Shown here: positions 37,822 through 46,299 of the stretch, piece after piece
How positions within the stretch are numbered: the stretch's first letter is position 1
Layout: the number at the start of each line of letters is the position of its first letter
Assembly: GCF_047302425.1 (NCBI RefSeq)
Contig: NZ_CP154855.1
Span: 3,038,001 to 3,102,000 of the forward strand
Source: Oceanitalea sp047302425
GTDB lineage: Bacteria > Actinomycetota > Actinomycetes > Actinomycetales > Actinomycetaceae
Length of the DNA: 64,000 bases
Direction: 5' to 3'
Program-made: the position numbers and the translations under genes
The notes under the pieces: model-generated
Seen by the model: only the letters and a program-made list of their open reading frames with translations
Told to the model about the DNA's origin: nothing
The model's database searches: none

Positions 37822-38064
37822 ATGGCCACCGGCGAGACCGGCTTCGACGACGTCACTTTCGACCTCATCTCCGTGCAGTACCACGCGCTCAAGGCCGGGC
37901 ACGACTACGGCCAGTACGTGCGCGACGCCCGCAACGCCGGCAAGGAGGACATCGCCGCCTTCTTCGAGCAGGTGATGAGGGAGGACTCCGAGCGGGCGCA
38001 CCGCTGCCACGAGTTCCTCCGCCAGCTCGGGGGCGGCACCGACCAGACGTCACCGCAGCAGTGA
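37822..38064 (+). CDS. Small helical protein of unknown function
   Basis: An 80-residue protein, almost entirely helical and rich in Glu, His and Tyr (FDLISVQYHALKAGHDYGQY; FFEQVMREDSERAHRCHEFL). The E/H spacing is faintly ferritin-like, but too short for a four-helix bundle by itself, so a function is not claimed. GAGGGAG lies six bases before the ATG at 37822. The next gene starts 18 bases after the stop and has its own AGGAG, so the two are probably co-transcribed. Confidence 0.75.
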   Translation: MATGETGFDDVTFDLISVQYHALKAGHDYGQYVRDARNAGKEDIAAFFEQVMREDSERAHRCHEFLRQLGGGTDQTSPQQ

Positions 38065-38082
38065 CAGAACAGGAGCACAGCG

Positions 38083-38271
38083 ATGAGTGAGAGCCCGACC
38101 GGGGACGTGCCCGTGGAGAACCCGCAGAACACGTCCGCCCCCGAGACACCCGACCGCGCCGCCCCGGAGACCAGGGAGGACACCCCCGACCTCACCGGCG
38201 CCGTACCGGCACAGGGCGAGCCGCGGGACGACCCCGACGCCGCCGGCGAGGACCGCTTCGACGCCGGCTGA
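38083..38271 (+). CDS. Small acidic disordered protein of unknown function
   Basis: A 62-residue protein composed of Pro, Glu, Asp and Thr, without any hydrophobic core (VPVENPQNTSAPETPDRAAP). AGGAG lies seven bases before the ATG at 38083, and it follows the small helical protein by 18 bp. Composition suggests an intrinsically disordered polypeptide. It could also be a non-functional open frame, but the spacing and ribosome-binding site support translation. Confidence 0.6.
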   Translation: MSESPTGDVPVENPQNTSAPETPDRAAPETREDTPDLTGAVPAQGEPRDDPDAAGEDRFDAG

Positions 38272-38283
38272 CGGGACGACGCC

Positions 38284-38342
38284 GGAGAAGTCGGCTCTCG
38301 GCGCTAAGTGCACTGTCGGCGGTAAGTGTGCTGTCGGCGGGA
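38284..38342. repeat. Dispersed core plus 18-nt tandem repeat (2.5 units)
   Basis: GGAGAAGTCGGCTCTCGGCG is followed by CTAAGTGCAC and then by 18-nt units TGTCGGCGGTAAGTGTGC. Almost the same sequence, with one more unit, occurs at 49571-49645. It fills much of the 163-bp gap between the small acidic protein and the SPFH gene. No gene was seen in this gap. Confidence 0.8.
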
Positions 38343-38434
38343 GATGGGGCGGGGCGGTGGAAAGCGACAAGTGTCGCGTCCGGCGTCGGTAGGGTGGCTG
38401 CGCACGGCCGTACCGTCCACCGCGAAGGAGCCCC

Positions 38435-39994
38435 ATGGAACTCGCCGGCACCGCCCTGATCGTCGTCGTGGCGGTCGTTGCCCTCATCGTCCTCGTCATC
38501 GCCGGCTTCATCTACGCCAAGGTGCGCTTCAAGATCGCGACGCCGGACGAGGCGCTCATCATCACCGGCCGCAAGAGCGGCAAGCCGGTCATCAACCCCG
38601 AGACCGGGGACGAGACGACCGACCTGTCCGGCCAGCGCGTCGTCATCGGGGGCGGCACCTTCGTCAAGCCGGTGTTCGAGCAGGTCGTGCGCCTGTCGCT
38701 CGCCTCTCAGAGCTTCTCCGTCGCCGCCGAGGACGCGACGACGAAGAGCGGTGTCGGCGTCACGCTGCGCTCCATCGCCGTCGTCAAGGTCGGGGGGACC
38801 GAGCGGATGGTGCGCGCCGCTGCCCAGCGCTTCGCCGGCCGCAGCCAGGAGCAGGTCATCGAGCAGCAGACCAGCGAGGTCCTCGTCGGTGTCCTGCGCA
38901 CCATCGCCGGCACGCTCACCGTCGAGTCGATCCTCTACGAGCGCCAGGAGTTCTCCAAGGAGGTCAAGGACATCGCGGTCCCGATGCTCGCCGAGCGCGG
39001 CCTCGTCCTGGAGAACTTCGAGATCCAGACCGTCGAGGACAGCGGCGACTACATCCGCAACCTCGGGCGCCCCCGGGCCGCCGCCGTCGCCCGGGACGCG
39101 GAGATCGCCGAGGCGCAGGCCCGCCAGGAGAGCACGGAACGGTCCAACGAGTCCGCCGTCCAGATCGCCGAGTCGAACAAGGCCCTCGCGCTGCGCAACG
39201 CGCAGATTGCCCAGGAGACCGCGACGGCGCAGGCCGAGGCCGAGGCCGCCCGCGAGCGCGCCGAGGCGGAGGCCCAGCAGGCCGTCCTCGTCCAGCAGGA
39301 GCAGGTCGCCCAGCGCCGGGCGGCGCTGCGTGAGCAGGAGCTGCAGACCGAGGTCCGCAAGCCCGCCGAGGCCCGCAAGTACGAGGCCGCGCAGGAGGCC
39401 GACGCCCGCAAGTACGCCGCCGAGCAGGAGGCGGAGGCATCGAAGACCGCCGCGATCCGCAAGGCGGAGGCCGAGGCGCAGCGCACCATGGCACAGGCCG
39501 ACGCCGAGGCCTCCGCGGCCCGTGCCCGCGCCGAGGCCCAGCTCATCGAGCAGCAGCGCCGGGCCGAGGGTGCCCTCGCCCTGGCCCGGGCCGAGGCGGA
39601 CGGTGTCCAGGCGCGCGGTGAGGCCGAGGCGGCCGCCGAGCGGGCCAAGGGTGAGGCCCGCGGTGCCGCGATCAAGGCCGAGGCCGACGCCTACGAGGCC
39701 TTCCCCGAGTCGGCCCGCCTCCAGATGGTCCTCGACGCGCTCCCCCGCATGGCCCAGCCCTACGCCGACGCGCTCGGCAGCATCGACGACATCACCGTCA
39801 TCGACAAGGACGGCGCCTCCCGGCTCACCGACCAGGTCTCCGTGGGCGTCCAGGAGCTCGCCACCCTGCTCAAGGCGCAGACCGGCATCGACCTGCTCGA
39901 GATCGTCCGCGGCCGCACCGGCGGGCAGCAGCCCCAGCCGGCCGGCGTGGGTGGCCGCGGCGACGACGGCGACAGCCAGGCCGCGACGAGCTGA
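38435..39994 (+). CDS. Flotillin-like SPFH-domain membrane protein
   Basis: A 519-residue flotillin relative. One N-terminal membrane helix (residues 5-27, ALIVVVAVVALIVLVIAGF) is followed by the SPFH/band 7 domain (about 30-215) and a long Ala/Glu/Arg coiled coil (about 215-410, with repeated RAEAEAQ-type blocks) and a short C-terminal domain. Flotillins organise membrane microdomains and affect envelope protein assembly and fluidity. GAAGGAG precedes the ATG at 38435. No NfeD partner gene is adjacent. Convergent with the MerR regulator gene. Confidence 0.92.
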   Translation: MELAGTALIVVVAVVALIVLVIAGFIYAKVRFKIATPDEALIITGRKSGKPVINPETGDETTDLSGQRVVIGGGTFVKPVFEQVVRLSLASQSFSVAAEDATTKSGVGVTLRSIAVVKVGGTERMVRAAAQRFAGRSQEQVIEQQTSEVLVGVLRTIAGTLTVESILYERQEFSKEVKDIAVPMLAERGLVLENFEIQTVEDSGDYIRNLGRPRAAAVARDAEIAEAQARQESTERSNESAVQIAESNKALALRNAQIAQETATAQAEAEAARERAEAEAQQAVLVQQEQVAQRRAALREQELQTEVRKPAEARKYEAAQEADARKYAAEQEAEASKTAAIRKAEAEAQRTMAQADAEASAARARAEAQLIEQQRRAEGALALARAEADGVQARGEAEAAAERAKGEARGAAIKAEADAYEAFPESARLQMVLDALPRMAQPYADALGSIDDITVIDKDGASRLTDQVSVGVQELATLLKAQTGIDLLEIVRGRTGGQQPQPAGVGGRGDDGDSQAATS

Positions 39995-40007
39995 CGACAG
40001 CTGCCGA

Positions 40008-40032
40008 GGACGACGCCGGTCAGGCGCCGTCC
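40008..40032. terminator. Hairpin between convergent SPFH and MerR genes
   Basis: GGACGACGCC (40008-40017) pairs with GGCGCCGTCC (40023-40032) with one mismatch over a 5-nt loop. It lies at the end of the SPFH gene and covers the MerR stop codon, so it may terminate both transcripts. Confidence 0.5.
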
Positions 40033-40403
40033 CCGGCTCGCTCGTCGAGCTGCAGGATGAAGGACTCGGCGGCCGCGAGCTCCTTGCGCAGGCGGTCCCG
40101 GCGGGTCGCGGCCGACGCGCGGATGGCGACCAGCCGCTCGTCCAGCTCGGGACGACGGCTCGCGGAGCCCTCGAGCTCCGCGAGCACCTCGAGCACGTCG
40201 CTCATCTCCTCGAGCGTGTACCCCAGCGGCTTCATCGTCTTGATGAGCTCGAGCCGGGCGACGTCCCCGTCGGTGTAGAGACGGAACCCGCCCTCGGTCC
40301 TGCTCGACGGCGCGACGAGGCCGACCTCGCCGTAGTAGCGGATGGTGCGCAGGGACAGCCCCGTGCGCTCGGCGACCTCGCCGATCTGCATGCGGCTGCC
40401 CAT
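40020..40403 (-). CDS. MerR-family transcriptional regulator
   Basis: A 127-residue regulator. The winged helix is at residues 4-72 (MQIGEVAERTGLSLRTIRYY, GGFRLYTDGDVARLELIKTM) and is followed by a dimerisation coiled coil. There are no cysteines for metal binding. The ATG at 40401-40403 is chosen because GAGAGGAC lies upstream and the domain then starts at once. A 23-bp palindrome in the space before the divergent SulP gene is the likely operator, so it probably controls that transporter and itself. Confidence 0.88.
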   Translation of the reverse strand: MGSRMQIGEVAERTGLSLRTIRYYGEVGLVAPSSRTEGGFRLYTDGDVARLELIKTMKPLGYTLEEMSDVLEVLAELEGSASRRPELDERLVAIRASAATRRDRLRKELAAAESFILQLDERAGDGA

Positions 40404-40481
40404 GCGGCGTCCTCTCGTCCGGGGTCCCGACTCTACCGAGCGGGCCGCACGCACCGGTGGTGGGCGATGTCACGCCCGCAG

Positions 40482-40504
40482 AACTCTCACGTCACGTTAG
40501 AGTT
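40482..40504. promoter_or_regulatory. Palindromic operator of the MerR regulator
   Basis: Two halves AACTCTCACGT and ACGTTAGAGTT flank a single central base; 20 of the 22 paired positions are complementary. It lies 79 bp before merR and 72 bp before the SulP start. MerR proteins bind dyads of this length between widely spaced promoter boxes. No clear -35 box was identified. Confidence 0.75.
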
Positions 40505-40575
40505 GCTCCCGGCTCGACGGCGCGCCGCCTGACCTGACGACCGGGCGCCCCGCCGCCTCGACCACGGGAGACCTC

Positions 40576-42111
40576 GTGACCTCACCCCTCGCCGCGCCCG
40601 GCCCCAGCCCCATGGAGCGCCGCCGGGCACGCACCGAGGACGTCACCTCCGTCGTCGGGGCGCTGCGCAGCCCCCGCCGCCTGCGCACCGAGGTGCTCGC
40701 CGGCCTGGTCGTCGCGCTCGCGCTCATCCCCGAGGCGATCTCCTTCTCGATCATCGCCGGCGTCGACCCGCGCGTGGGGCTCTTCGCCTCCTTCACCATG
40801 GCCGTGTCCATCGCCTTCCTCGGCGGCCGCCCCGCGATGATCTCGGCGGCGACCGGCGCCGTCGCCCTCGTCATCGCCCCGGTCATGCGTGAGCACGGCA
40901 TGAACTACCTCATCGCCACGGTCATCCTCGCCGGCCTCATCCAGGTCGCCATGGGTCTCCTGGGCGTCGCCCGGCTCATGCGGTTCATCCCGCGCAGCGT
41001 CATGGTCGGCTTCGTCAACGCCCTGGCGATCCTCATCTTCCTCGCCCAGCTGCCGTACCTCACCGACGTCTCCTGGCACGTCTACGCCATGGTGGTCGCG
41101 GGCATCGCGCTCATCGTCCTCGTGCCCCGCGTGACCAGGGCGGTGCCGGGCCCGCTCGTCGCGATCGTCGTCCTCACCGCGGTGACCCTCGCCTTCGGCC
41201 TCGCCGTCCCGAACGTCGGCGACCAGGGCGAGCTCCCCGACTCCCTGCCCTCCCTCTTCCTGCCGGACGTCCCGCTCACCCTCGAGACCCTGCAGATCAT
41301 CGGCCCCTTCTCCGTCGCGATGGCGCTCGTCGGGCTCATGGAGTCGCTCATGACGGCCAAGCTCGTCGACGACGTCACCGACACCCACTCCGACAAGACC
41401 CGCGAGGCGTGGGGCCAGGGCACCGCCAACGTCATCACCGGCTTCTTCGGCGGCATGGGTGGCTGCGCGATGATCGGCCAGACGATGATCAACGTCAAGG
41501 TCTCCGGCGCCCGCACCCGCATCTCCACCTTCCTCGCGGGTGTCTTCCTCCTCATCCTCGTCGTCGGGCTCGGTGACATCGTCGGCACCATCCCCATGGC
41601 CGCCCTCGTCGCCGTCATGGTCATGGTCTCGGTCGCCACCTTCGACTGGCACTCGGTCAAGCCGTCCACCCTGCGCCGCATGCCGAAGAGCGAGACCACG
41701 GTCATGCTCGCGACCGTCGCCGTCACCGTCGCGACCGAGAACCTCGCCTACGGCGTCATCGCGGGCGTCGTCGTCGCCGCGGTCATGTTCGTCAACCGGG
41801 TCTCCCACTTCACCCAGGTCGTCGAGGTCGCCCACCCGGACGAGGACACCCGCGTCTACGCCGTCGTCGGTGAGCTGCTGTGGGCCTCGTCCAACGACCT
41901 CGTCTACCAGTTCGACTACACCGGAGACCCGAAGAACGTCGTCATCGACCTGTCGCAGTCGCACATCTGGGACGCCTCGACCGTCGCGACGCTCGACGCC
42001 ATCACGACGAAGTACGCCGCCAAGGGCAAGAACGTCACCATCACCGGGCTCAACGAGGCGAGCGCCGAGCGGCACGCCCGCCTCGCCGGCCACCTGAGCG
42101 GCGAGTCCTAG
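40576..42111 (+). CDS. SulP-family anion transporter with STAS domain
   Basis: A 511-residue transporter. About eleven to fourteen hydrophobic segments span residues 35-395, with the family motif AGLVVALALIPEAISFSIIAGV near residue 38 (quoted in part LVVALALIPEAISFS) and GFVNALAILIFLAQL. A C-terminal STAS domain (about 425-500) has VVIDLSQSHIWDASTVATLD. Substrates of the family include sulfate, bicarbonate and other anions; the substrate here is unknown. GTG start at 40576 after GGGAG. It is divergent from the MerR gene, whose palindromic operator lies between them. Confidence 0.92.
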   Translation: MTSPLAAPGPSPMERRRARTEDVTSVVGALRSPRRLRTEVLAGLVVALALIPEAISFSIIAGVDPRVGLFASFTMAVSIAFLGGRPAMISAATGAVALVIAPVMREHGMNYLIATVILAGLIQVAMGLLGVARLMRFIPRSVMVGFVNALAILIFLAQLPYLTDVSWHVYAMVVAGIALIVLVPRVTRAVPGPLVAIVVLTAVTLAFGLAVPNVGDQGELPDSLPSLFLPDVPLTLETLQIIGPFSVAMALVGLMESLMTAKLVDDVTDTHSDKTREAWGQGTANVITGFFGGMGGCAMIGQTMINVKVSGARTRISTFLAGVFLLILVVGLGDIVGTIPMAALVAVMVMVSVATFDWHSVKPSTLRRMPKSETTVMLATVAVTVATENLAYGVIAGVVVAAVMFVNRVSHFTQVVEVAHPDEDTRVYAVVGELLWASSNDLVYQFDYTGDPKNVVIDLSQSHIWDASTVATLDAITTKYAAKGKNVTITGLNEASAERHARLAGHLSGES

Positions 42112-42130
42112 GACCGCGGCGACCCTCCGC

Positions 42131-43564
42131 TCAGGCGGTGGGCCGCCGCTCCCCGCGCACGTCGACGACGGCGATGACGAGCGTGACGAGCAGCAGCCCC
42201 GCCGTCGTCGCGAAGCCTGCGGTGACGGCGAGGGGCCACCCACCGCCGTCGAGCACCGCGAAGGCGACGGCGGTGATGATGCCCAGGCCCATCGCCGTCC
42301 CGATGCGCTGGCCGGTCTGCAGCACCCCGCCGGCGCTGCCGGAGTACTCCAGCGGCACCTCCCCGAGCGTGATCGTCTGGTTGGGGGTGATGACCAGTCC
42401 CTGCGCGCCGCCGACGAAGGCGAGGGTGAGGAGCATCCACCACACGCTCGCGCGCTCTGCGTCGACGAGCTGGACGACGGCGATGCTCAGCCCGAGCCCG
42501 ACGATGGCGCTGCAGATCCCGGCGACGACGATCCGCCGGCCGTGGCGGCCCACCCGCCGGCCGGACCAGTTGGCGGTGAAGGCCGAGAGCACGGCGGCGG
42601 GCATGCCGATGAGGCCGGCCTCGAGGGCGCTGCGGCCCAGGCCGTTCTGGACGTAGAGCGCGACGAGCACCCACACGCTCGTCACGCCCATGAAGTAGAG
42701 GCCGGCGATGAGCGTGCCGGTGGAGAAGCTGCGGACCCGGAAGAGCGCGAGGTCGACCATGGGGGCATGGCCACGGTCGCGGTAGCGCCGCTCCCACCAC
42801 ACCCACAGGCCGAGCAGCCCCAGGCCCACGGGCAGGACGAGCCAGCCGCCCGGCCCGAGGGTGCGCTCGACGAAGGGCAGGAGGAGAGCGAGGACGGCGA
42901 GGCCGAGGAGTACGGCACCCACGGGGTCGAGGTCCCGGATCACCGAGCGTGCGCCCGCCTCGCGCGGGTTGCGCAGCGGCCGGGGCAGCCAGCGGAGCGC
43001 GAGGACGATGGCCGCGATCCCGACGGGGACGTTGACGAGGAAGGTCCAGCGCCAGCCCTGCGCCTCCCCGGCGAGCTGGACGATGAGCCCGCCGATGACC
43101 GGGCCGATCGCGACGGACACCCCGATGACGCTGCCGAGCGCGCCGTAGGCGCGGCCCCGCTCGGCGCCGCGGAAGTACTGCTGGATCATCCCGACGGCCT
43201 GCGGGTTGAGCAGCCCGGAGCCCAGGCCCTGGACGACGCGGGCGATGTTGAGGCTCAGCGGGTCCGGCGCGAGGCCGCCGGCCACCGAGGAGAGCGTGAA
43301 CAGCGCGACGCCGACGATGAAGAGCGGCCCGCGCCCGAGGATGTCGCCCGCCCGGCCCGCGGCGACGAGCACGACGCCGAAGGTCAGCGCGTACCCGGTG
43401 AGCACCCACTGGAGCTCGGAGTCGCTGGCCTCCAGCCCGCGCTGGATCGAGGGCAGGACGACGTTGATGATGCTTACGCCGACGAGCGACATGAAGATGG
43501 CGACGAGCAGCACCGCGAGGATGCGCCAGCGCCTGGGGTCCGGGGTGTCCTCGGCCGGGCTCAC
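42131..43564 (-). CDS. MFS transporter, DHA2 (14-TMS drug efflux) family
   Basis: A 477-residue membrane protein with about fourteen hydrophobic helices. Typical DHA2 motifs are VSIINVVLPSIQRGLEAS, LQWVLTGYALTFGVVLVAAG, RAGDILGRGPLFIVG (motif A) and the motif C region GVSVAIGPVIGG, then GWRWTFLVNVPVG. Proteins of this kind export drugs or cationic compounds with protons. GTG start at 43562-43564 after GTGAGG. It is convergent with the SulP gene and divergent from the next MFS gene. Substrate unknown. Confidence 0.92.
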   Translation of the reverse strand: MSPAEDTPDPRRWRILAVLLVAIFMSLVGVSIINVVLPSIQRGLEASDSELQWVLTGYALTFGVVLVAAGRAGDILGRGPLFIVGVALFTLSSVAGGLAPDPLSLNIARVVQGLGSGLLNPQAVGMIQQYFRGAERGRAYGALGSVIGVSVAIGPVIGGLIVQLAGEAQGWRWTFLVNVPVGIAAIVLALRWLPRPLRNPREAGARSVIRDLDPVGAVLLGLAVLALLLPFVERTLGPGGWLVLPVGLGLLGLWVWWERRYRDRGHAPMVDLALFRVRSFSTGTLIAGLYFMGVTSVWVLVALYVQNGLGRSALEAGLIGMPAAVLSAFTANWSGRRVGRHGRRIVVAGICSAIVGLGLSIAVVQLVDAERASVWWMLLTLAFVGGAQGLVITPNQTITLGEVPLEYSGSAGGVLQTGQRIGTAMGLGIITAVAFAVLDGGGWPLAVTAGFATTAGLLLVTLVIAVVDVRGERRPTA

Positions 43565-43664
43565 GGCCTCACCGCGCTCGTCGGGCTCAGGGTGGGCCGC
43601 CTCTCGTCGATGTGTGCCTCACGATGCTACTGACCGCCACCGTGCGGTGGGATCATGGACCATC

Positions 43665-45026
43665 GTGACCTCGCCACTCTCCCGCTTCGGTGACCGCGCC
43701 CGCCAGTCCGCGTGGGCCGTGTGGCTGACCGGCGGCGGGGTCTACTTCCTCGCGCTGCTGCACCGCGCCTCGCTGGGCGTGGCCGGTCCGGACGCGGTGG
43801 ACCGGCTGGGTATCACGGCCACCCAGCTCGGCTCCTTCGTCATGGTCCAGCTCGGCCTGTACGCCGTCATGCAGGTCCCCTCCGGGGTCGCGATCGACCG
43901 GTGGGGCCCGCGCCGGGTGCTGTTCGCCGCCACCCTCGTGCTCGGGACCGCGCAGCTCGCCTTCGCCTTCGCCACGAGCTACCCCGTGGCCCTCGCGGCC
44001 CGCGGCCTGCTGGGGATCGGGGACTCCGCCGTCTTCATCGCGGTGCTGCGGCTGGCCGCGATGTGGTTCCCGCACCACCGCTACGCCGTCCTCACGATGC
44101 TCACCGGCCTCATCGGGATGGCCGGCAACCTCGCCGCGACGGTCCCGCTCGTCGCTGCCCTCGGCTGGCTCGGCTGGACGCGCACCTTCGCGCTCACGGC
44201 CGCCGCCTCGCTCGTCTACGCGCTGCTCCTGCTGCGGCCCGCGGTGGCGGCGCCCTACCGGGTGCTGCCCGCCGACGTGCCCGCGGTCCCGCGCCGCGCC
44301 GTCGCCGACGTGCGTGAGGCGTGGTCGCGGCGCGAGACGCGCCTGGGCTTCTGGACCCACCAGGCCACGATGGCGCCCGGCGTCGTCATCTCCCTCGTGT
44401 GGGGCTACCCCTACCTCACCGCCGGCCTCGGCTACTCCGACGCCGCGGCGGCCTCCCAGCTGTCGATCTTCGTCCTCGGCACGCTCGCGATGAGCTTCGT
44501 CGTCGGCCCGCTCGCCGGCCGCCGCCCGACCTGGCGGTCCCCGATGGCGATCGCCGTCGCCCTCCTGGGCATCGCCGGCCTGGCGCTGCTCGTGCTGTGG
44601 CCGGGCGGCGAGCCGCCGCACGCGGTCGTCACGGTGGCCTTCGTCCTGCTCGCCCTCGGTGGTCCCGGCTCGCAGATCGGCTTCCACATCGCCCGCGACT
44701 ACAACGCACCGGTGCGGATCTCGACGGCGACGGGCCTGGTCAACGCCGGCGGCTTCGTCGGGGCGATGGTGGCGGCGATCGTCGTCGGGAGGGTCCTGGA
44801 CCTGCGGTCCGGCGCCGCCGACCCGAGCCTGCTCGACTACCGGTGGGCGGTGGCCTCCATCGGCCTCATCGCCGTCGTCTCCACCCTCGCCCTCGTCCTC
44901 ACCCTCCTCGGGGTGCGCGCGGACGTCCTCGAGCGGATGAGCCGCGGCGAGCGCGTCGTCGTGCCGCAGACCGAGCACTGGTGGGACCGCGCCTACCGCC
45001 GGGTCACCCGCCGCCCGGCCCTGTAG
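43665..45026 (+). CDS. MFS transporter
   Basis: A 453-residue major facilitator with about twelve helices. Motifs are YFLALLHRASLGVAGPDA at the first helix, AIDRWGPRRVLFAAT (motif A), and GLLGIGDSAVFIAVLRLAAMWF; the layout resembles the nitrate/sugar-phosphate-type ACS-related carriers. GTG at 43665 is used because the N-terminus then matches relatives; no strong Shine-Dalgarno is visible. The last 34 bp overlap the convergent APC transporter gene. Substrate unknown. Confidence 0.88.
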   Translation: MTSPLSRFGDRARQSAWAVWLTGGGVYFLALLHRASLGVAGPDAVDRLGITATQLGSFVMVQLGLYAVMQVPSGVAIDRWGPRRVLFAATLVLGTAQLAFAFATSYPVALAARGLLGIGDSAVFIAVLRLAAMWFPHHRYAVLTMLTGLIGMAGNLAATVPLVAALGWLGWTRTFALTAAASLVYALLLLRPAVAAPYRVLPADVPAVPRRAVADVREAWSRRETRLGFWTHQATMAPGVVISLVWGYPYLTAGLGYSDAAAASQLSIFVLGTLAMSFVVGPLAGRRPTWRSPMAIAVALLGIAGLALLVLWPGGEPPHAVVTVAFVLLALGGPGSQIGFHIARDYNAPVRISTATGLVNAGGFVGAMVAAIVVGRVLDLRSGAADPSLLDYRWAVASIGLIAVVSTLALVLTLLGVRADVLERMSRGERVVVPQTEHWWDRAYRRVTRRPAL

Positions 45027-46225
45027 GCCGCACCCGCGAGGACCACGACGGCGCCGCCCACGACCGCCGTCGCCGGCAGGGTCGCGACGAGGACGAGGCA
45101 GCCGAGCAGCCCCGCCACCGGCACCGCCCGCGGGAAGCGGCGCCACTCCCGCGGCTGGGTGAGGGCGGCCGCGTTGGTGACCGCGTAGTAGAGCAGCACC
45201 CCGAAGGAGGAGAAGCCGATCGCCTCGCGCAGGTCGACGAGCAGGACCGCAGCCGCGACGACGACGGCGAGCACCGCCTCGGCCCGGTACGGCACCCGGG
45301 CGCGCGGGTGGACAGCGCCGAGCCACCGCGGCAGGTCACCGGTCCGGGCCATGGCGAGGGTCGTGCGCCCGATGCCGGCCTGCAGGGTGAGCAGCGCGCC
45401 GAGGGCCGCGAGCGCCGCCGCACCGCGGACGAACGGGGCGAGCCACGTCCCGCCGACGGCGTCGGCCACCGGGGCGGGCGACGCCGCCAGCCGCTCGGGG
45501 CCGAGCGTGAGCAGGAGCATGACGGCGACGAGGAGGTAGGTCGCCAGGACGAGGCCGAGCGCGAGGAGGACGGCGCGCGGGATCGTCCGCTCCGGCTCGC
45601 GCACCTCCTCCCCGAGGGTGGCCAGGCGCGCGTAGCCGGCGAAGGCGAAGAAGAGGAGGCCGGCGGACTGCAGCACGCCGTACCAGGACCAGTCGGTCGC
45701 GCCGAGGGCCGCGCCCCCGCCCGCCTCGCCGAGGCCGAGGGCGACCGCGAGCAGCAGGACGGCGAGCACGACGGCGACGACCACGCGCGCGACCACCGCC
45801 ATCGGCCGCACCCCCGCGCAGTTGACGGCGCCGAGGACGAGGACGACGGCGGCCGCCACGGGCCGCTCCCAGCCGTCCGGCGCGGCGTAGGCGCCGACCG
45901 TCAGCGCCATCGCCGCGCAGCTCGCGGCCTTGCCGACGACGAAGCACCAGCCCGCGAGGAAACCGGGCCACGCGCCGAGCCGCTCCCGCCCGAAGACGTA
46001 GGTGCCGCCGGAGCTCGGGTACTGGGCGGCGAGCTGCGCCGAGGACGTCGCGTTGCAGACCGCGACGGCGCCGGCGACGAGCAGCCCGAGCAGGAGGGCG
46101 CTGCCCGCCGCCGCGGCGGCCGGTGCGAAGACGGCGAAGACTCCCGCGCCGATCATCGAGGACAGGCCCACGACGACGGCGTCGCCGGTGCCCAGGCGGC
46201 GGGTCAGGGCGGGCTCGCTCGGCAC
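44993..46225 (-). CDS. APC-superfamily amino acid permease
   Basis: A 410-residue permease with about twelve helices. The APC start signature VVVGLSSMIGAGVFAVFAP (G-x-G-V/I-F) is at residues 18-36, with AQLAAQYPSSGGTYVFGRE, FFAFAGYARLATLGEEV and PRAVLLALG in the expected order. GTG at 46223-46225 follows GAGGAGG. Proteins of this type import amino acids or polyamines. The 3' end overlaps the convergent MFS gene by 34 bp. Substrate unknown. Confidence 0.92.
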   Translation of the reverse strand: MPSEPALTRRLGTGDAVVVGLSSMIGAGVFAVFAPAAAAAGSALLLGLLVAGAVAVCNATSSAQLAAQYPSSGGTYVFGRERLGAWPGFLAGWCFVVGKAASCAAMALTVGAYAAPDGWERPVAAAVVLVLGAVNCAGVRPMAVVARVVVAVVLAVLLLAVALGLGEAGGGAALGATDWSWYGVLQSAGLLFFAFAGYARLATLGEEVREPERTIPRAVLLALGLVLATYLLVAVMLLLTLGPERLAASPAPVADAVGGTWLAPFVRGAAALAALGALLTLQAGIGRTTLAMARTGDLPRWLGAVHPRARVPYRAEAVLAVVVAAAVLLVDLREAIGFSSFGVLLYYAVTNAAALTQPREWRRFPRAVPVAGLLGCLVLVATLPATAVVGGAVVVLAGAAYRAGRRVTRR

Positions 46226-46299
46226 GGTCCTCCTCGAGCAGGTGGGCAGGTGTGGCGGGACGCTACAGCGCCCGGGTGACCGGCCGGTGAACAGGCGGG

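Noticed and set aside
40001..45026. A genomic island at the transporter cluster
   Set aside because: No integrase, tRNA junction, direct repeats or visible composition shift were found.
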